DNA of 64,000 bases from Streptomyces venezuelae ATCC 10712 (lineage in GTDB: Bacteria > Actinomycetota > Actinomycetes > Streptomycetales > Streptomycetaceae), in NCBI RefSeq assembly GCF_008639165.1, contig NZ_CP029197.1:6142001-6206000 (forward strand). Direction: 5' to 3'. Position 1 is the stretch's first letter. Each line of letters opens with the position of its first letter. The position numbers and the translations under genes are program-made. The notes below the pieces were generated by a model. It was given only the letters and a program-made list of their open reading frames with translations, made no database searches and was not told the origin of the DNA. This document shows, piece after piece, positions 8,131 through 16,242 of the stretch.

Positions 8131-8988
8131 GTGCCCCCTCGTCAGTTCGACGGCAGACGCCTCCGTGCTGCCCGGCGGGCCAAAGAGCTCAGCCAGAAGG
8201 ATGTGGGCGCGGCTGTGGGCGTCAAGGCGCCGGCCGTCTCGCGGTGGGAGGACAACCAGGAATTCCCCAAAGGCGAGAAGCTCCCTGGGCTTGCCGAAGC
8301 TGTCGGCGAGCGGCTTGACGATCTCTTCCCCAATGACGGTCCAGCGGACCTTCAGCTGCTTCGCTGTGATGCCGGCCTCAGCATCACGCAGGCCGCTGAG
8401 GTCATCAATGCGAGCCGAGTTCCGGTGAGCAACGCCGAGAGCGGTCGGCGCAGGCTGAACGATGCGTACGTGCAGCCGCTCGCGCAGGCGTACGGCGTGA
8501 CCGAGGAGGAGCTGCTCGCGGCCCAGGATGTAAGTTTCGGGCTGCGCCCGGACACCCCGGCTGCGCCCCGGACGGTCGGGGAAAAGATCAACTATCTCGT
8601 GCAGCACGGCTACTTTGGACAGGAAGCGCCCTCCGACGAGGAGATCGCGCGACGGGTCAACGAGCATGCCGGGACGGCTGTCACGACCGACGACATCGTT
8701 GCTCTCCGTGCGGGTGCGGCGGCCGAGGCTTCCGACGTGGTGCGCGTCGGCCTTGCCCACGCCCTCCAGGTCCCTCCTCGCGTCTTCCGGGACGACGCCG
8801 AACTCGGCCCCGATGAGCGCCAGATCCTGGAGTCGCTGGTGTTTCTCGGCTCGATCAGCCGAGGGCAGATCCTCGGCCTGGCGGCCCGAGGCAACGGCGA
8901 GGGCCTGTCCGTCGAGATGATGGCCAAGATCAACGAGGTCGTCGGAGAACTGAGACACAAGCTGCCAGAGGCCCCGGACGGGGAGTAG
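8131..8988 (+). CDS. XRE-family regulator with two helix-turn-helix domains
   Basis: 285 residues from a GTG preceded by GCAGGAG. Two HTH_3 domains lie in tandem: FDGRRLRAARRAKELSQKDV...AVSRWEDN (about residues 5-45) and LQLLRCDAGLSITQAAEVINASRVPVSNAESGRR (about 75-110). The remainder is a helical region (PRTVGEKINYLVQHGYFGQ...VRVGLAHALQVPPRVF) of the kind seen in Streptomyces XRE proteins that sense a partner or ligand. It diverges from the replication operon and is a candidate repressor of it. The gene ends just before a perfect palindrome that probably terminates it. Confidence 0.82.
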   Translation: MPPRQFDGRRLRAARRAKELSQKDVGAAVGVKAPAVSRWEDNQEFPKGEKLPGLAEAVGERLDDLFPNDGPADLQLLRCDAGLSITQAAEVINASRVPVSNAESGRRRLNDAYVQPLAQAYGVTEEELLAAQDVSFGLRPDTPAAPRTVGEKINYLVQHGYFGQEAPSDEEIARRVNEHAGTAVTTDDIVALRAGAAAEASDVVRVGLAHALQVPPRVFRDDAELGPDERQILESLVFLGSISRGQILGLAARGNGEGLSVEMMAKINEVVGELRHKLPEAPDGE

Positions 8989-9028
8989 GGCCGCCCTGCA
9001 CCCCGGGTCGCGCGCTCGCCCGAGGCGC

Positions 9029-9096
9029 CCTGAAACGCGAAGGACGCTGGTGCACCCCCCTGCAGGGGGGTGCACCAGCGTCCTTCGCGTTTCAGG
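9029..9096. terminator. Perfect 68-bp palindrome, probable bidirectional terminator
   Basis: Two 32-bp arms (beginning CCTGAAACGCGAAGGACG) pair without a mismatch around a TGCA centre that is itself palindromic. It lies between convergent genes: the XRE regulator on plus and the HAD gene on minus. A transcript from either side would form a very stable hairpin. No long U-tract follows, which is normal for Streptomyces terminators. Confidence 0.8.
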
Positions 9097-9117
9097 CCAT
9101 CTCGGGCAGTCGGTGGA

Positions 9118-9747
9118 TCAGGCCGTGGCGAGGTCCACGCCGAACAGCTCGGAAAGGGCGGCCACCGTCTCCTTGGGGTCTTGGTTGTGCACGCCCGTAA
9201 TGCCCAGCTTCTCTGCTGCCTCGGTGTAGGCGACGGTGTCGTCTACGAAGACGCACTCGTCGGCCGACAGGCCCATGAGCTTGAGGGTGATCTCGAACAG
9301 CTCGGGGTCGGGCTTGCGCAGCAGGTGGTGCTCGGAGATCACGACGACGTCGTACAGCCGCTCAAGCTCGTAGCCGTCGTACAGGTCCCAAGGGGCGAGC
9401 CCCACGCTGTTGGACAGGATGCTCACCTTGATCCCTGCCCTCCTCGCTGCAGCAGCCGCGTCGATCAGCAGAGGCTCGGGGCGGAGGTCTCCGAAGATCC
9501 TGCCCATGAGGTTCTCGGGGGAGACGCCGAGCATCTTGCCGGCGAACTCATTCCACTCGGTCTGGGAGACCGCTCCGCGCTCCAGGTCGCTGGTGATCCG
9601 GACGCCTTCGTCGTCCTTGTAGAGCGCTGTGAGGCAGGCGCCCTGCGGCAGGCCTTCGCGCCGTTCGAAAGCCAGCACTGCGGGCAGCAGAGGGGTGGTG
9701 AGAACGCCTCCGAAATCGAGGATGAGGCCCTTGGGGCGGTTGGACAT
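9118..9747 (-). CDS. HAD-superfamily hydrolase
   Basis: 209 residues. Motif I is LDFGGVLTT: the second Asp of DxD is replaced by Gly, as in the epoxide-hydrolase-N/YihX-like branch, which also carries DFGGV. Motif II is ILSNS, motif III a Lys in LLRKPDPELFE, motif IV VFVDDTVAYTEAA. The substrate is unknown; this branch often dephosphorylates sugar phosphates. It is a stand-alone gene with its own upstream gap and no coupled partner. Confidence 0.82.
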   Translation of the reverse strand: MSNRPKGLILDFGGVLTTPLLPAVLAFERREGLPQGACLTALYKDDEGVRITSDLERGAVSQTEWNEFAGKMLGVSPENLMGRIFGDLRPEPLLIDAAAAARRAGIKVSILSNSVGLAPWDLYDGYELERLYDVVVISEHHLLRKPDPELFEITLKLMGLSADECVFVDDTVAYTEAAEKLGITGVHNQDPKETVAALSELFGVDLATA

Positions 9748-10021
9748 GCGAGAACTCCAGGTTGCTGAGATTTCGGACGCCCATCCGGACCGGATAGGGT
9801 CACGGCCCGGCTACGTGTGGCGACGGGAGCAGGAATGCGTCGCAGGCCGGGGTGCATTTGCGGGGTGGAGGCAGGGCCTTCCAGTCGACATCAACCAAGG
9901 TACCAGCCGGGTTCACGGGGGCATGGGTGCGAAATCTCACCCACCAGGGCGGGAATTGATGTCCTCTGCAGTCGTCCGTCGCCTACATAGAGTAGTCGCC
10001 AGGTGTTCCCGTGGACGCGGA

Positions 10022-11257
10022 TTACGAGCGCGGATCGGCTTCGGCCGCGATCGACCGCTGGAGAAGATCTTGTGCTTGCTCCGGGGTGACGTGTGAATAG
10101 GCCGTGCTGACTCGGGCCAGCCACGCCGCCTCGCCGTCGGTGTCGACGAACGGCTTTTCCCTCAGAGGAGCAGCCGCGTGCGTATATGCCGGCGTCGACT
10201 CGGCGGCCTGCAAGGCGGCCTTGATCCAGTAGGCCTCCGCTGCCAGATCGGGGTCTGGATGTGAGGCTGTGACATCCTCTGCGGCGAACATCAGATCGCG
10301 CGGTGCGTAGTAGCGCAGCTTCTCGCAGGCATCGGCAATATCCTGCGTCCACCGGTCAAGGCGGACTTCGATGGGAACCCGGACGTGTCTGAGTTCTGCG
10401 AGGCGGCGCCCTGGCGGGTAGAGGCTGGTACCCGGAAATGCCTGCACCAGGTCAAACCAAAGTGGATAGATCTTGTACAGGGTGCACCACGTCTTCCAGC
10501 GTGCCACCGCGGCACGAGTTGTCGGAATGCTCGCCCCGATGGCGACGATTAGGAAGAGAAGGTTCATCCACATCGACGTCGCGTCAACAAGCAGCCGCAT
10601 TGTGGAAGGGCTCAGCGGGAAGGCGACATCGGCCCATAGCATCGTGATGCGTGCCATTGTATGGGTCAGCCCCATCCACATGGCCACACCCATCAAGCTC
10701 AGCCCGATTCGCATGCTGGTGCACTCGGCCTGCCGTGCTGCTCTCGTCCACTGATATCCGCAAACAGCCGTCGTAACGAGAGGGAAGAAATAAAACACGG
10801 TCATATAGACCGCTGCGCCCCATTGCCCAGCATGATCGATCAGAAAGTTGTCGCTCGGCTTGTCGCGCTGCACGACAGTGAAGAAGAGCACCGTCAGCAG
10901 TGTTACGCCCACCGCCCCGGCCCTGTAGGAGGCTCGGGCGATCCAGCGGGAGACGGCCACGTGCCGCGGCACCACCGCCTCCGCGCTCCTCCCGTAGCTG
11001 GTAGCGACGTACGTCAGGGCCGCAATGATTGCCGCCGTGCTGGCGAAGTGCCGGAGCAGCGCACTCAGGTCTATGACCGGGATGCGATCCACCGCATCCA
11101 TCGCCGCCGGCGTGTAAAGCCACAGCGCTACAGCGAATCCCGCGTAGCCGCCCCAGAGGGCTCGTCGGTGAGCGTCGCCGTATCGCACCGCGGGGAAACG
11201 CCACACGGCGATGATGGTCATCACTGCCGCAGTCAGGTATTTGAAGTAGTCGAACAC
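10022..11257 (-). CDS. MAB_1171c-type multi-helix membrane protein
   Basis: 411 residues with about seven membrane helices in the first 250 (FDYFKYLTAAVMTIIAVW, FAVALWLYTPAAM, AGAVGVTLLTVLFF, AAVYMTVFYFFPLVTTAVCGY, MWMNLLFLIVAIGASI) and a soluble helical tail (LYKIYPLWFDLVQAFPG...IEVRLDRWTQDIADACEKLRYY). This layout and the WTLYKIYPLW-like motif match proteins named MAB_1171c family putative transporters in actinobacteria. These usually lie next to an ImmA/IrrE protein, as here. Transport has not been demonstrated for the family as far as I know. Confidence 0.72.
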   Translation of the reverse strand: MFDYFKYLTAAVMTIIAVWRFPAVRYGDAHRRALWGGYAGFAVALWLYTPAAMDAVDRIPVIDLSALLRHFASTAAIIAALTYVATSYGRSAEAVVPRHVAVSRWIARASYRAGAVGVTLLTVLFFTVVQRDKPSDNFLIDHAGQWGAAVYMTVFYFFPLVTTAVCGYQWTRAARQAECTSMRIGLSLMGVAMWMGLTHTMARITMLWADVAFPLSPSTMRLLVDATSMWMNLLFLIVAIGASIPTTRAAVARWKTWCTLYKIYPLWFDLVQAFPGTSLYPPGRRLAELRHVRVPIEVRLDRWTQDIADACEKLRYYAPRDLMFAAEDVTASHPDPDLAAEAYWIKAALQAAESTPAYTHAAAPLREKPFVDTDGEAAWLARVSTAYSHVTPEQAQDLLQRSIAAEADPRS

Positions 11258-11387
11258 GGAACCAGGGGGGTCTACGGGCTGAGTCTGGCACCGACCAAGT
11301 CGGCTCTTCTCGGCCTTGTTTCCGACAGATGGATGGTGTGGTCTTGCGAAGCTCCTGGCGTCGGCGGAGCCTGGAACTCGCTAGAGG

Positions 11388-11999
11388 CTAGTGCCGGCGT
11401 CGTGGTGGGGCGACTGGGTGGGCGAGTGAATGCTCAAGAAGGCTCACCATGTCATCTCCAGTGACCGACAGCCTCCGCCCCAACCGCTTTATCAAAGAGG
11501 CCGAAACCTCGGCCTGCTTCTCCTCAAGGCTGTCGAAATCTACCCGCCCCTGGACCAGTGCCCCAGGGAAATGGCGGAGCACTTCATCGCGAATCCGCTT
11601 GGGGACGTACTTCTTGACCTGCTCATCCGTCAAGGACGTGCCATGGTCCAGCCATTCATGTGAGAGCTCGTGAAGGATGATGTGCACGGTCTGATTGCGG
11701 CTCGAGCGGCGGCGGTAGAGGATCAGAGTGAAACCAGGGGCCTTGACCCGAAGGCCACAAGCCGTACCCAGGCCGCCATCCCGATCGTCCATCGGTATGA
11801 GCAGAATCCGGCGCCCTAGTGCTTCCTCCATGTTGCGCACCAGCGCCTCAACGCTGAATGGGGAGGGGATGGGGAGATCGGCGAGTAGTCTTTCGCATTC
11901 CCGCACGAGGGCACGACGCGAGGGGTCTCTGCGCCAAGCAAACAGCCCCTTGCGTTCCCTCGCGAGGGCGCGTCGCCACAAGTCCCTAAGCCAACGCAT
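11388..11999 (-). CDS. ImmA/IrrE-family metallopeptidase
   Basis: 203 residues. The zinc-peptidase motif HELSH is in IILHELSHEWLDHG, with a downstream Glu in EKQAEVSASLIKR that fits the third ligand. ImmA/IrrE enzymes cleave repressors (ImmA cleaves ImmR in ICEBs1; IrrE cleaves DdrO). The ATG is preceded by GGAG. The gene lies 130 bp upstream of the MAB_1171c-type gene on the same strand; this pair recurs in actinobacteria, usually with an XRE protein. The likely XRE partner here, if any, is the regulator at 8131-8988. Confidence 0.82.
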   Translation of the reverse strand: MRWLRDLWRRALARERKGLFAWRRDPSRRALVRECERLLADLPIPSPFSVEALVRNMEEALGRRILLIPMDDRDGGLGTACGLRVKAPGFTLILYRRRSSRNQTVHIILHELSHEWLDHGTSLTDEQVKKYVPKRIRDEVLRHFPGALVQGRVDFDSLEEKQAEVSASLIKRLGRRLSVTGDDMVSLLEHSLAHPVAPPRRRH

Positions 12000-12770
12000 G
12001 GTTGCTCCATCGATGCCACTGAGGTGATTACTGCCAGCCTCGTCCCGCTTACTCGTACGCGAGGCGCTAGTAGCCAGGAGCCTATGGAGGATGTGCGGCC
12101 GTCTAACCGCGCACCCTGTCTTCCCTGATCTTACAAGTAGGTAATCATGATCCATATGGGGGCAGCGTGTTGTGAAGGTCACCTAAGGGTCAGGGTCTCG
12201 CAATCTGGAATTCCAAGATCGAATTTCAGTGCCGAGTCTTCAATTGATCTTTGGCTTGTCCCAGTCGTCCATGAGTGCGCCCGGGGCGGTTAGAGGGGGA
12301 GGGGGAGGGCGTTGTGCAGGCGCCGTCGGAGTCCGGGGTGCGGGGCGGGAGCGAGCGCGCTGGTCTGATCGGTAGTGGCGGTAGCGAGCGGGGTGGGAGA
12401 TGGCCGCGCCGGCACCGAGCAGTGCGGCGTACTTCGTGTCCTGCAAGGCGAATGCCAGCGTGACGTGCGGGTCCAGATCGATCCTTGCCGAGAAAGGCCT
12501 CCCGGTCAGACCGCAAGCGCGGCACCTGGTTCCTCCGCCCAACTCCGCGACGCAAGATTCCTCCTCCGTTACCGGGGTGGCGAAGATGGGTGTTGGCCCC
12601 GATGCGCCGGGCGGGGGCGCCAGGTGATGGTGGGGGTCCGGAGCACCTTCTGTTCGGGGAGGCCCTCGTGGAGCGCGGGTGCTCGCGGCAGCACCTGTGA
12701 ACGGAGCCGCGCCGATGACGACCCCGCCCCCGCCTCCGCATCACCCCCGCATCTGCTGGGCGGGTCCGCC
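12000..12770. other. Intergenic stretch without convincing genes
   Basis: About 770 bp between the ImmA/IrrE gene and the cation-transport island. A minus-strand segment (12240-12542) with CRACGLTGRPFSARIDLDPHV reads like protein but has only a TTG start with poor context, so it could be a gene remnant. The 12110-12250 part is A/T-richer than the surroundings, consistent with a junction between two unrelated blocks or a promoter region. Confidence 0.4.
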
Positions 12771-14069
12771 ATGAGCGTCACCGCGTGGCTGGCCGTGGCG
12801 GTGTTCGGGGCTGTCTACGTGCTGATCGCCACGGAGAAGGTTCACCGGGTGGCCGCGGCCCTGGGCGGCGCGGTCGTCATGCTCCTGATCGGCGCGACGA
12901 GCCCGGAGCACGCGTTCTTCTCCGACGTGGCCGGCATCGACTGGAACGTCATTTTCCTGCTGCTGGGCATGATGCTGATCGTCTCCGTCCTCAAACGCAC
13001 CGGCCTGTTCGAGTTCGTCGCGATCTGGGCCGCCAAACGGTCGCACGGCCGCCCCTACCGGCTCATGGTGCTCCTCATCATCGCGACCGCGTTCCTCTCG
13101 GCGTGGCTGGACAACGTCACCACCGTCATGCTGATCGCCCCCGTGACCATCGCGGTCTGCACCAAGCTCGGCGTTCCCGTCGTGCCGTACCTGATCGCCG
13201 AGGTGATGGCCTGCAACATCGGCGGCGCCGCCACCCTGATCGGTGACCCGCCCAACATCATGATCGGCTCCCGCGCCGGCCTGTCCTTCAACGACTTCCT
13301 GCTCCACATGGCACCCATCGCGGCCCTGCTGGTCGTGGTGTTCGCGCTGATGGCCCGCTGGATGTTCCGCGGCGCTTTCTCTTACGACCCCAAGCGGGCC
13401 GCGCACGTCATGGCCATGCGCGAGCGGGACGCCATCACCGACCCCCGGCTCCTGGCCGTGAGCGGCATCGTCGTCACGATCGTCATGGCCTGCTTCGTCC
13501 TGCACACCACCCTCCACCTGGAGCCGTCGGTCGTCGCGATCTCCGGCGGCCTGATCCTCCTCGCCGTCTCCCGGCTCGATGCGCGCAAGGTCGCGGCGGA
13601 CGTCGAGTGGGAGACCCTGGCGTTCTTCGCCGGCCTGTTCGTGATGGTCGGCGCCATGGTCCAGACAGGGATCCTCACCGACCTCGGGCAGGCCGCGGCC
13701 CGCGCACTGGAAGGCAACCTGTTCGGCGCCTCCATGGCCCTGCTGTTCGGATCGATCGTGCCGTCCGCGGTCATCGACAACATCCCCTTCGTCGCCTCGA
13801 CCAGCCCGGTCGTCTCCGAGATCGTCGCCGCCTCCGGAGGAGGCGAGCAGGCGCAGGTGTTGTGGTGGTCCTTCGCACTGGGCGCGGACCTGGCGGGCAA
13901 CGCCACGATCATCGCCTCCTCCGCCAACGTCGTCACCGTCGGCATCGCAGACCGCGCCGGACACCACATCTCCTTCTGGCAGTTCAGCCGCTACGGCCTG
14001 GTCGTCACCGCTGTCACCACCGTGCTGGCCGGGGCGTACGTGTGGCTGCGCTACTTCGCCCTCGCCTGA
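12771..14069 (+). CDS. SLC13/ArsB-type ion transporter
   Basis: 432 residues and about 11-12 membrane helices. The N-terminal half has VIFLLLGMMLIVSVLKRTGLFEF and the signature NVTTVMLIAPVTIAV, followed by GGAATLIGDPPNIMIGS, the hallmark of ArsB/NhaD/SLC13 carriers; the second half repeats the fold (LAFFAGLFVMVGAMV...IDNIPFVAS). These are secondary carriers moving anions or Na+/H+ across the membrane. Its neighbours are all cation/proton antiporters, which favours NhaD-like ion exchange over arsenite efflux; no arsenic genes are near. Confidence 0.82.
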   Translation: MSVTAWLAVAVFGAVYVLIATEKVHRVAAALGGAVVMLLIGATSPEHAFFSDVAGIDWNVIFLLLGMMLIVSVLKRTGLFEFVAIWAAKRSHGRPYRLMVLLIIATAFLSAWLDNVTTVMLIAPVTIAVCTKLGVPVVPYLIAEVMACNIGGAATLIGDPPNIMIGSRAGLSFNDFLLHMAPIAALLVVVFALMARWMFRGAFSYDPKRAAHVMAMRERDAITDPRLLAVSGIVVTIVMACFVLHTTLHLEPSVVAISGGLILLAVSRLDARKVAADVEWETLAFFAGLFVMVGAMVQTGILTDLGQAAARALEGNLFGASMALLFGSIVPSAVIDNIPFVASTSPVVSEIVAASGGGEQAQVLWWSFALGADLAGNATIIASSANVVTVGIADRAGHHISFWQFSRYGLVVTAVTTVLAGAYVWLRYFALA

Positions 14070-14090
14070 CCGATGAAAGGAGGCAAGGCC

Positions 14091-14372
14091 ATGACCGACT
14101 CCGATGATGAACGGATCGCCGACCTCGAAGCCGCGCTGTGGCACGACGATCCTCACTTCGCCCGCGGCCTGGGCAAGGGCCGCCCCCGCCGGCCCCGCGA
14201 GTACCGGCGCGGCCGAGCCTGGCTGGCCCTGCTGCTGGCCCTGGCCGCCGTGGTCACCGGGGTACTGGTCCCGCACGGGCTGCTGCTGGCGGCGGGCCTG
14301 ATCATGGCCGCGCTCGCGGTCAACCTCCTCGACAGCAACCGCCTGCGCCGCCTGCGCCGGCGCAGGCCCTAG
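14091..14372 (+). CDS. DUF3040-like small membrane protein
   Basis: 93 residues from an ATG preceded by AAAGGAGGCAAGG. The N-terminus (MTDSDDERIADLEAALWHDDPHFARGL) is the DUF3040 pattern of an acidic helix ending DDPxFA, followed by a basic stretch and two adjacent helices (LALLLALAAVVTGVLVPHG, LLLAAGLIMAALAVNLL) and a strongly basic tail. DUF3040 proteins are actinobacterial and uncharacterised. It lies between two transporters with short spacing, so it is probably co-transcribed. Confidence 0.75.
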   Translation: MTDSDDERIADLEAALWHDDPHFARGLGKGRPRRPREYRRGRAWLALLLALAAVVTGVLVPHGLLLAAGLIMAALAVNLLDSNRLRRLRRRRP

Positions 14373-14381
14373 GGGCGCGCT

Positions 14382-15902
14382 GTGACGCTGCAGCAGCTGT
14401 ACCTGGTGCTGCTGGTGGGCGGCGTCGTCCTCATGGCCAGCATCGCCGCCGCCCGCACCGCGCACCGGCTCGGCCTGCCGAGCCTGCTGCTGTTCCTCGC
14501 CGTCGGCGTGATCGCGGGCGAGGACGTGATCGGCATCGAGTTCGACGACGCGCAGCTCGCCCAGTCCCTGGGAACCGCGGGCCTTGCCGTCATTCTCGTC
14601 GAGGGTGGTCTGAGTACGCACTGGCCTGACGTCAGGTGCCGGCTGGCACCGGCCGGTGTGCTGGCGACCGTGGGCGTTGCCGTGTCGGTTGTGGTCACGG
14701 GTGCCGGGGCCCACTACCTCCTGGGCATGGACTGGCACCTGGCCCTGCTCCTGGGTGCGATCGTCTCCTCCACTGACGCCGCCGCGGTCTTCGCAGTGCT
14801 GCGCTCCCTGCCCCTGCCTCGGAAGACCACGGGGCTGCTGGAGGCGGAGTCGGGGTTCAACGATGCCCCGACCATCATCCTGGTGCTGGTCTTCTCCACC
14901 GCCGTCGCCGACCTCCCCGGCCCGGCCGCGATTCTCGGCAACGTCGTCTACCAGCTGGTCGTCGGCGGTCTGCTGGGGCTGGCCATCGGCAGGATCGGGG
15001 TGGCCGCGCTGCGGCACATCGCGCTGCCGGCCACCGGGCTGTATCCGCTGGCGACCGTCGGGTTCGGCGTCATCGCCTTCGCCGCCGGCGGATTCGTCAA
15101 CGCCAGCGGCATCATCGCCGCCTACCTGGCCGGGCTGGTCCTGGGCAACTCGCGCCTGCCCCACCGCGCGGCGACCCGCTCCTTCGCCGAGGGCACCGGA
15201 TGGCTCGCCCAGATCGGCCTGTTCGTCATGCTCGGGCTGCTCGTCGACCCCAGCGAACTGCCCTCCGCCGTCCTGCCCGCCCTCGCGGTCGGACTCGTCC
15301 TGCTGCTGATCGCCCGCCCCGTCTCGGTCGCCACCTGCCTGCAGCCCTTCCGCACCCCCTGGCGGGAACAGGCCTTCATCTCCTGGGCGGGCCTGCGCGG
15401 CGCCGTGCCGATCGTCCTCGCCACCTTCCCGATCGTCGCCGCCGTCGACGGTGCCCGGCACCTGCTCAACATCGTCTTCGTCCTCGTGGTGGTCTTCACC
15501 CTCGTCCAGGGCCCCACCCTGCCCGCCGCAGCCCGCCTCCTGCACATCGCCCGGCCCGGGGCCGTGCGGGAGCTCCAGGTCGAAAGCGCGCCCCTGGACG
15601 TCCTGGACGCCGACCTGCTGACCGTGACCATCCCGCCCGGCTCACGCCTCCACGGCGTCGCCGTCTTCGAACTCCGCCTCCCACCCCCGGCGGTGATCAC
15701 CCTCCTCGTCCGCGGCGGGATCACACACGTCCCCGGCCCCGACACGGTCCTCGCGGCCGGCGACGAGCTCCTCCTCGTCACCACCCAGGCGACCCGGCAG
15801 GCCACCGAACGACGCCTGCGCGCTGTCGGCCGCCGGGGCAAACTCGCCCGCTGGCTCGGCGAACACGGCAGGTCCGAACCGGTCGGTGGCGGCACCGAGT
15901 GA
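14382..15902 (+). CDS. Potassium/proton antiporter, CPA1/NhaP2-like with TrkA-C domain
   Basis: 506 residues. About 12 helices cover residues 1-385, with the CPA motif ESGFNDAPTIIL (the FND signature of NhaP-type exchangers) and DAAAVFAVLRSL. The C-terminal 120 residues (LDVLDADLLTVTIPPGSRLHGVAVFELRLP...GDELLLVTT) form a TrkA-C regulatory domain. The protein exchanges K+ or Na+ for H+ at the membrane and is probably gated by nucleotides or cations through the TrkA-C domain. It follows the DUF3040 gene by 9 bp and converges with the next minus-strand operon. Confidence 0.88.
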   Translation: MTLQQLYLVLLVGGVVLMASIAAARTAHRLGLPSLLLFLAVGVIAGEDVIGIEFDDAQLAQSLGTAGLAVILVEGGLSTHWPDVRCRLAPAGVLATVGVAVSVVVTGAGAHYLLGMDWHLALLLGAIVSSTDAAAVFAVLRSLPLPRKTTGLLEAESGFNDAPTIILVLVFSTAVADLPGPAAILGNVVYQLVVGGLLGLAIGRIGVAALRHIALPATGLYPLATVGFGVIAFAAGGFVNASGIIAAYLAGLVLGNSRLPHRAATRSFAEGTGWLAQIGLFVMLGLLVDPSELPSAVLPALAVGLVLLLIARPVSVATCLQPFRTPWREQAFISWAGLRGAVPIVLATFPIVAAVDGARHLLNIVFVLVVVFTLVQGPTLPAAARLLHIARPGAVRELQVESAPLDVLDADLLTVTIPPGSRLHGVAVFELRLPPPAVITLLVRGGITHVPGPDTVLAAGDELLLVTTQATRQATERRLRAVGRRGKLARWLGEHGRSEPVGGGTE

Positions 15903-15903
15903 C

Positions 15904-16242
15904 CTAGGAGCTGTTCGACGGGCGGGAGACCTGTGCGAAGCCGACCAGGGCGACACCGGCCATCAGGAGCGGCACGAAGACCGTGAAGGGCAATGCGGGC
16001 GCCCCCGCGAGCGCCCCTGCCATGTATACGGCGGTCGCTGGCCACAGGACGATCAGCAGGGTCAGGGTGAGGGCGCTGGAGACCGGGTCGCGTTCGATGT
16101 CCCGGCGCCAGCCCGGGTGACGGGCCAGGAGGCGGGGCAGGCGGTGGGCGAAGCCGACCGCGCCGCCGAGGTAGACAGCCAGGGCGGCGAGCAGCAGCAC
16201 AGTCTCCCGGCTGGTGATCGCCGCCCAGGTGTCCTCACTCAC
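15904..16242 (-). CDS. Small membrane protein, 112 aa
   Basis: Starts at a GTG overlapping the TGA of the upstream antiporter gene (GTGA). Three hydrophobic segments are visible: VLLLAALAVYLGGAVGFAH, ALTLTLLIVLWPATAVYMAG and LPFTVFVPLLMAGVALVGF. Coupling to a CPA2 antiporter suggests an accessory or assembly role. No named family recognised. Confidence 0.65.
   Translation of the reverse strand: MSEDTWAAITSRETVLLLAALAVYLGGAVGFAHRLPRLLARHPGWRRDIERDPVSSALTLTLLIVLWPATAVYMAGALAGAPALPFTVFVPLLMAGVALVGFAQVSRPSNSS

Noticed and set aside
9029..9096. Transposon end or attachment site
   Set aside because: A single perfect palindrome between two convergent genes with no second copy or transposase nearby fits a terminator better.
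12226..12744. Minus-strand open frames in the 12-12.8 kb gap
   Set aside because: Arg/Pro-rich or lacking a start with a ribosome-binding site. A short protein-like stretch exists but could not be supported as a gene.
12741..15545. 934-codon minus-strand open frame
   Set aside because: Antisense to the SLC13, DUF3040 and antiporter genes; its composition (Gly, Asp, Gln, His) is the usual artefact of high-GC antisense frames.
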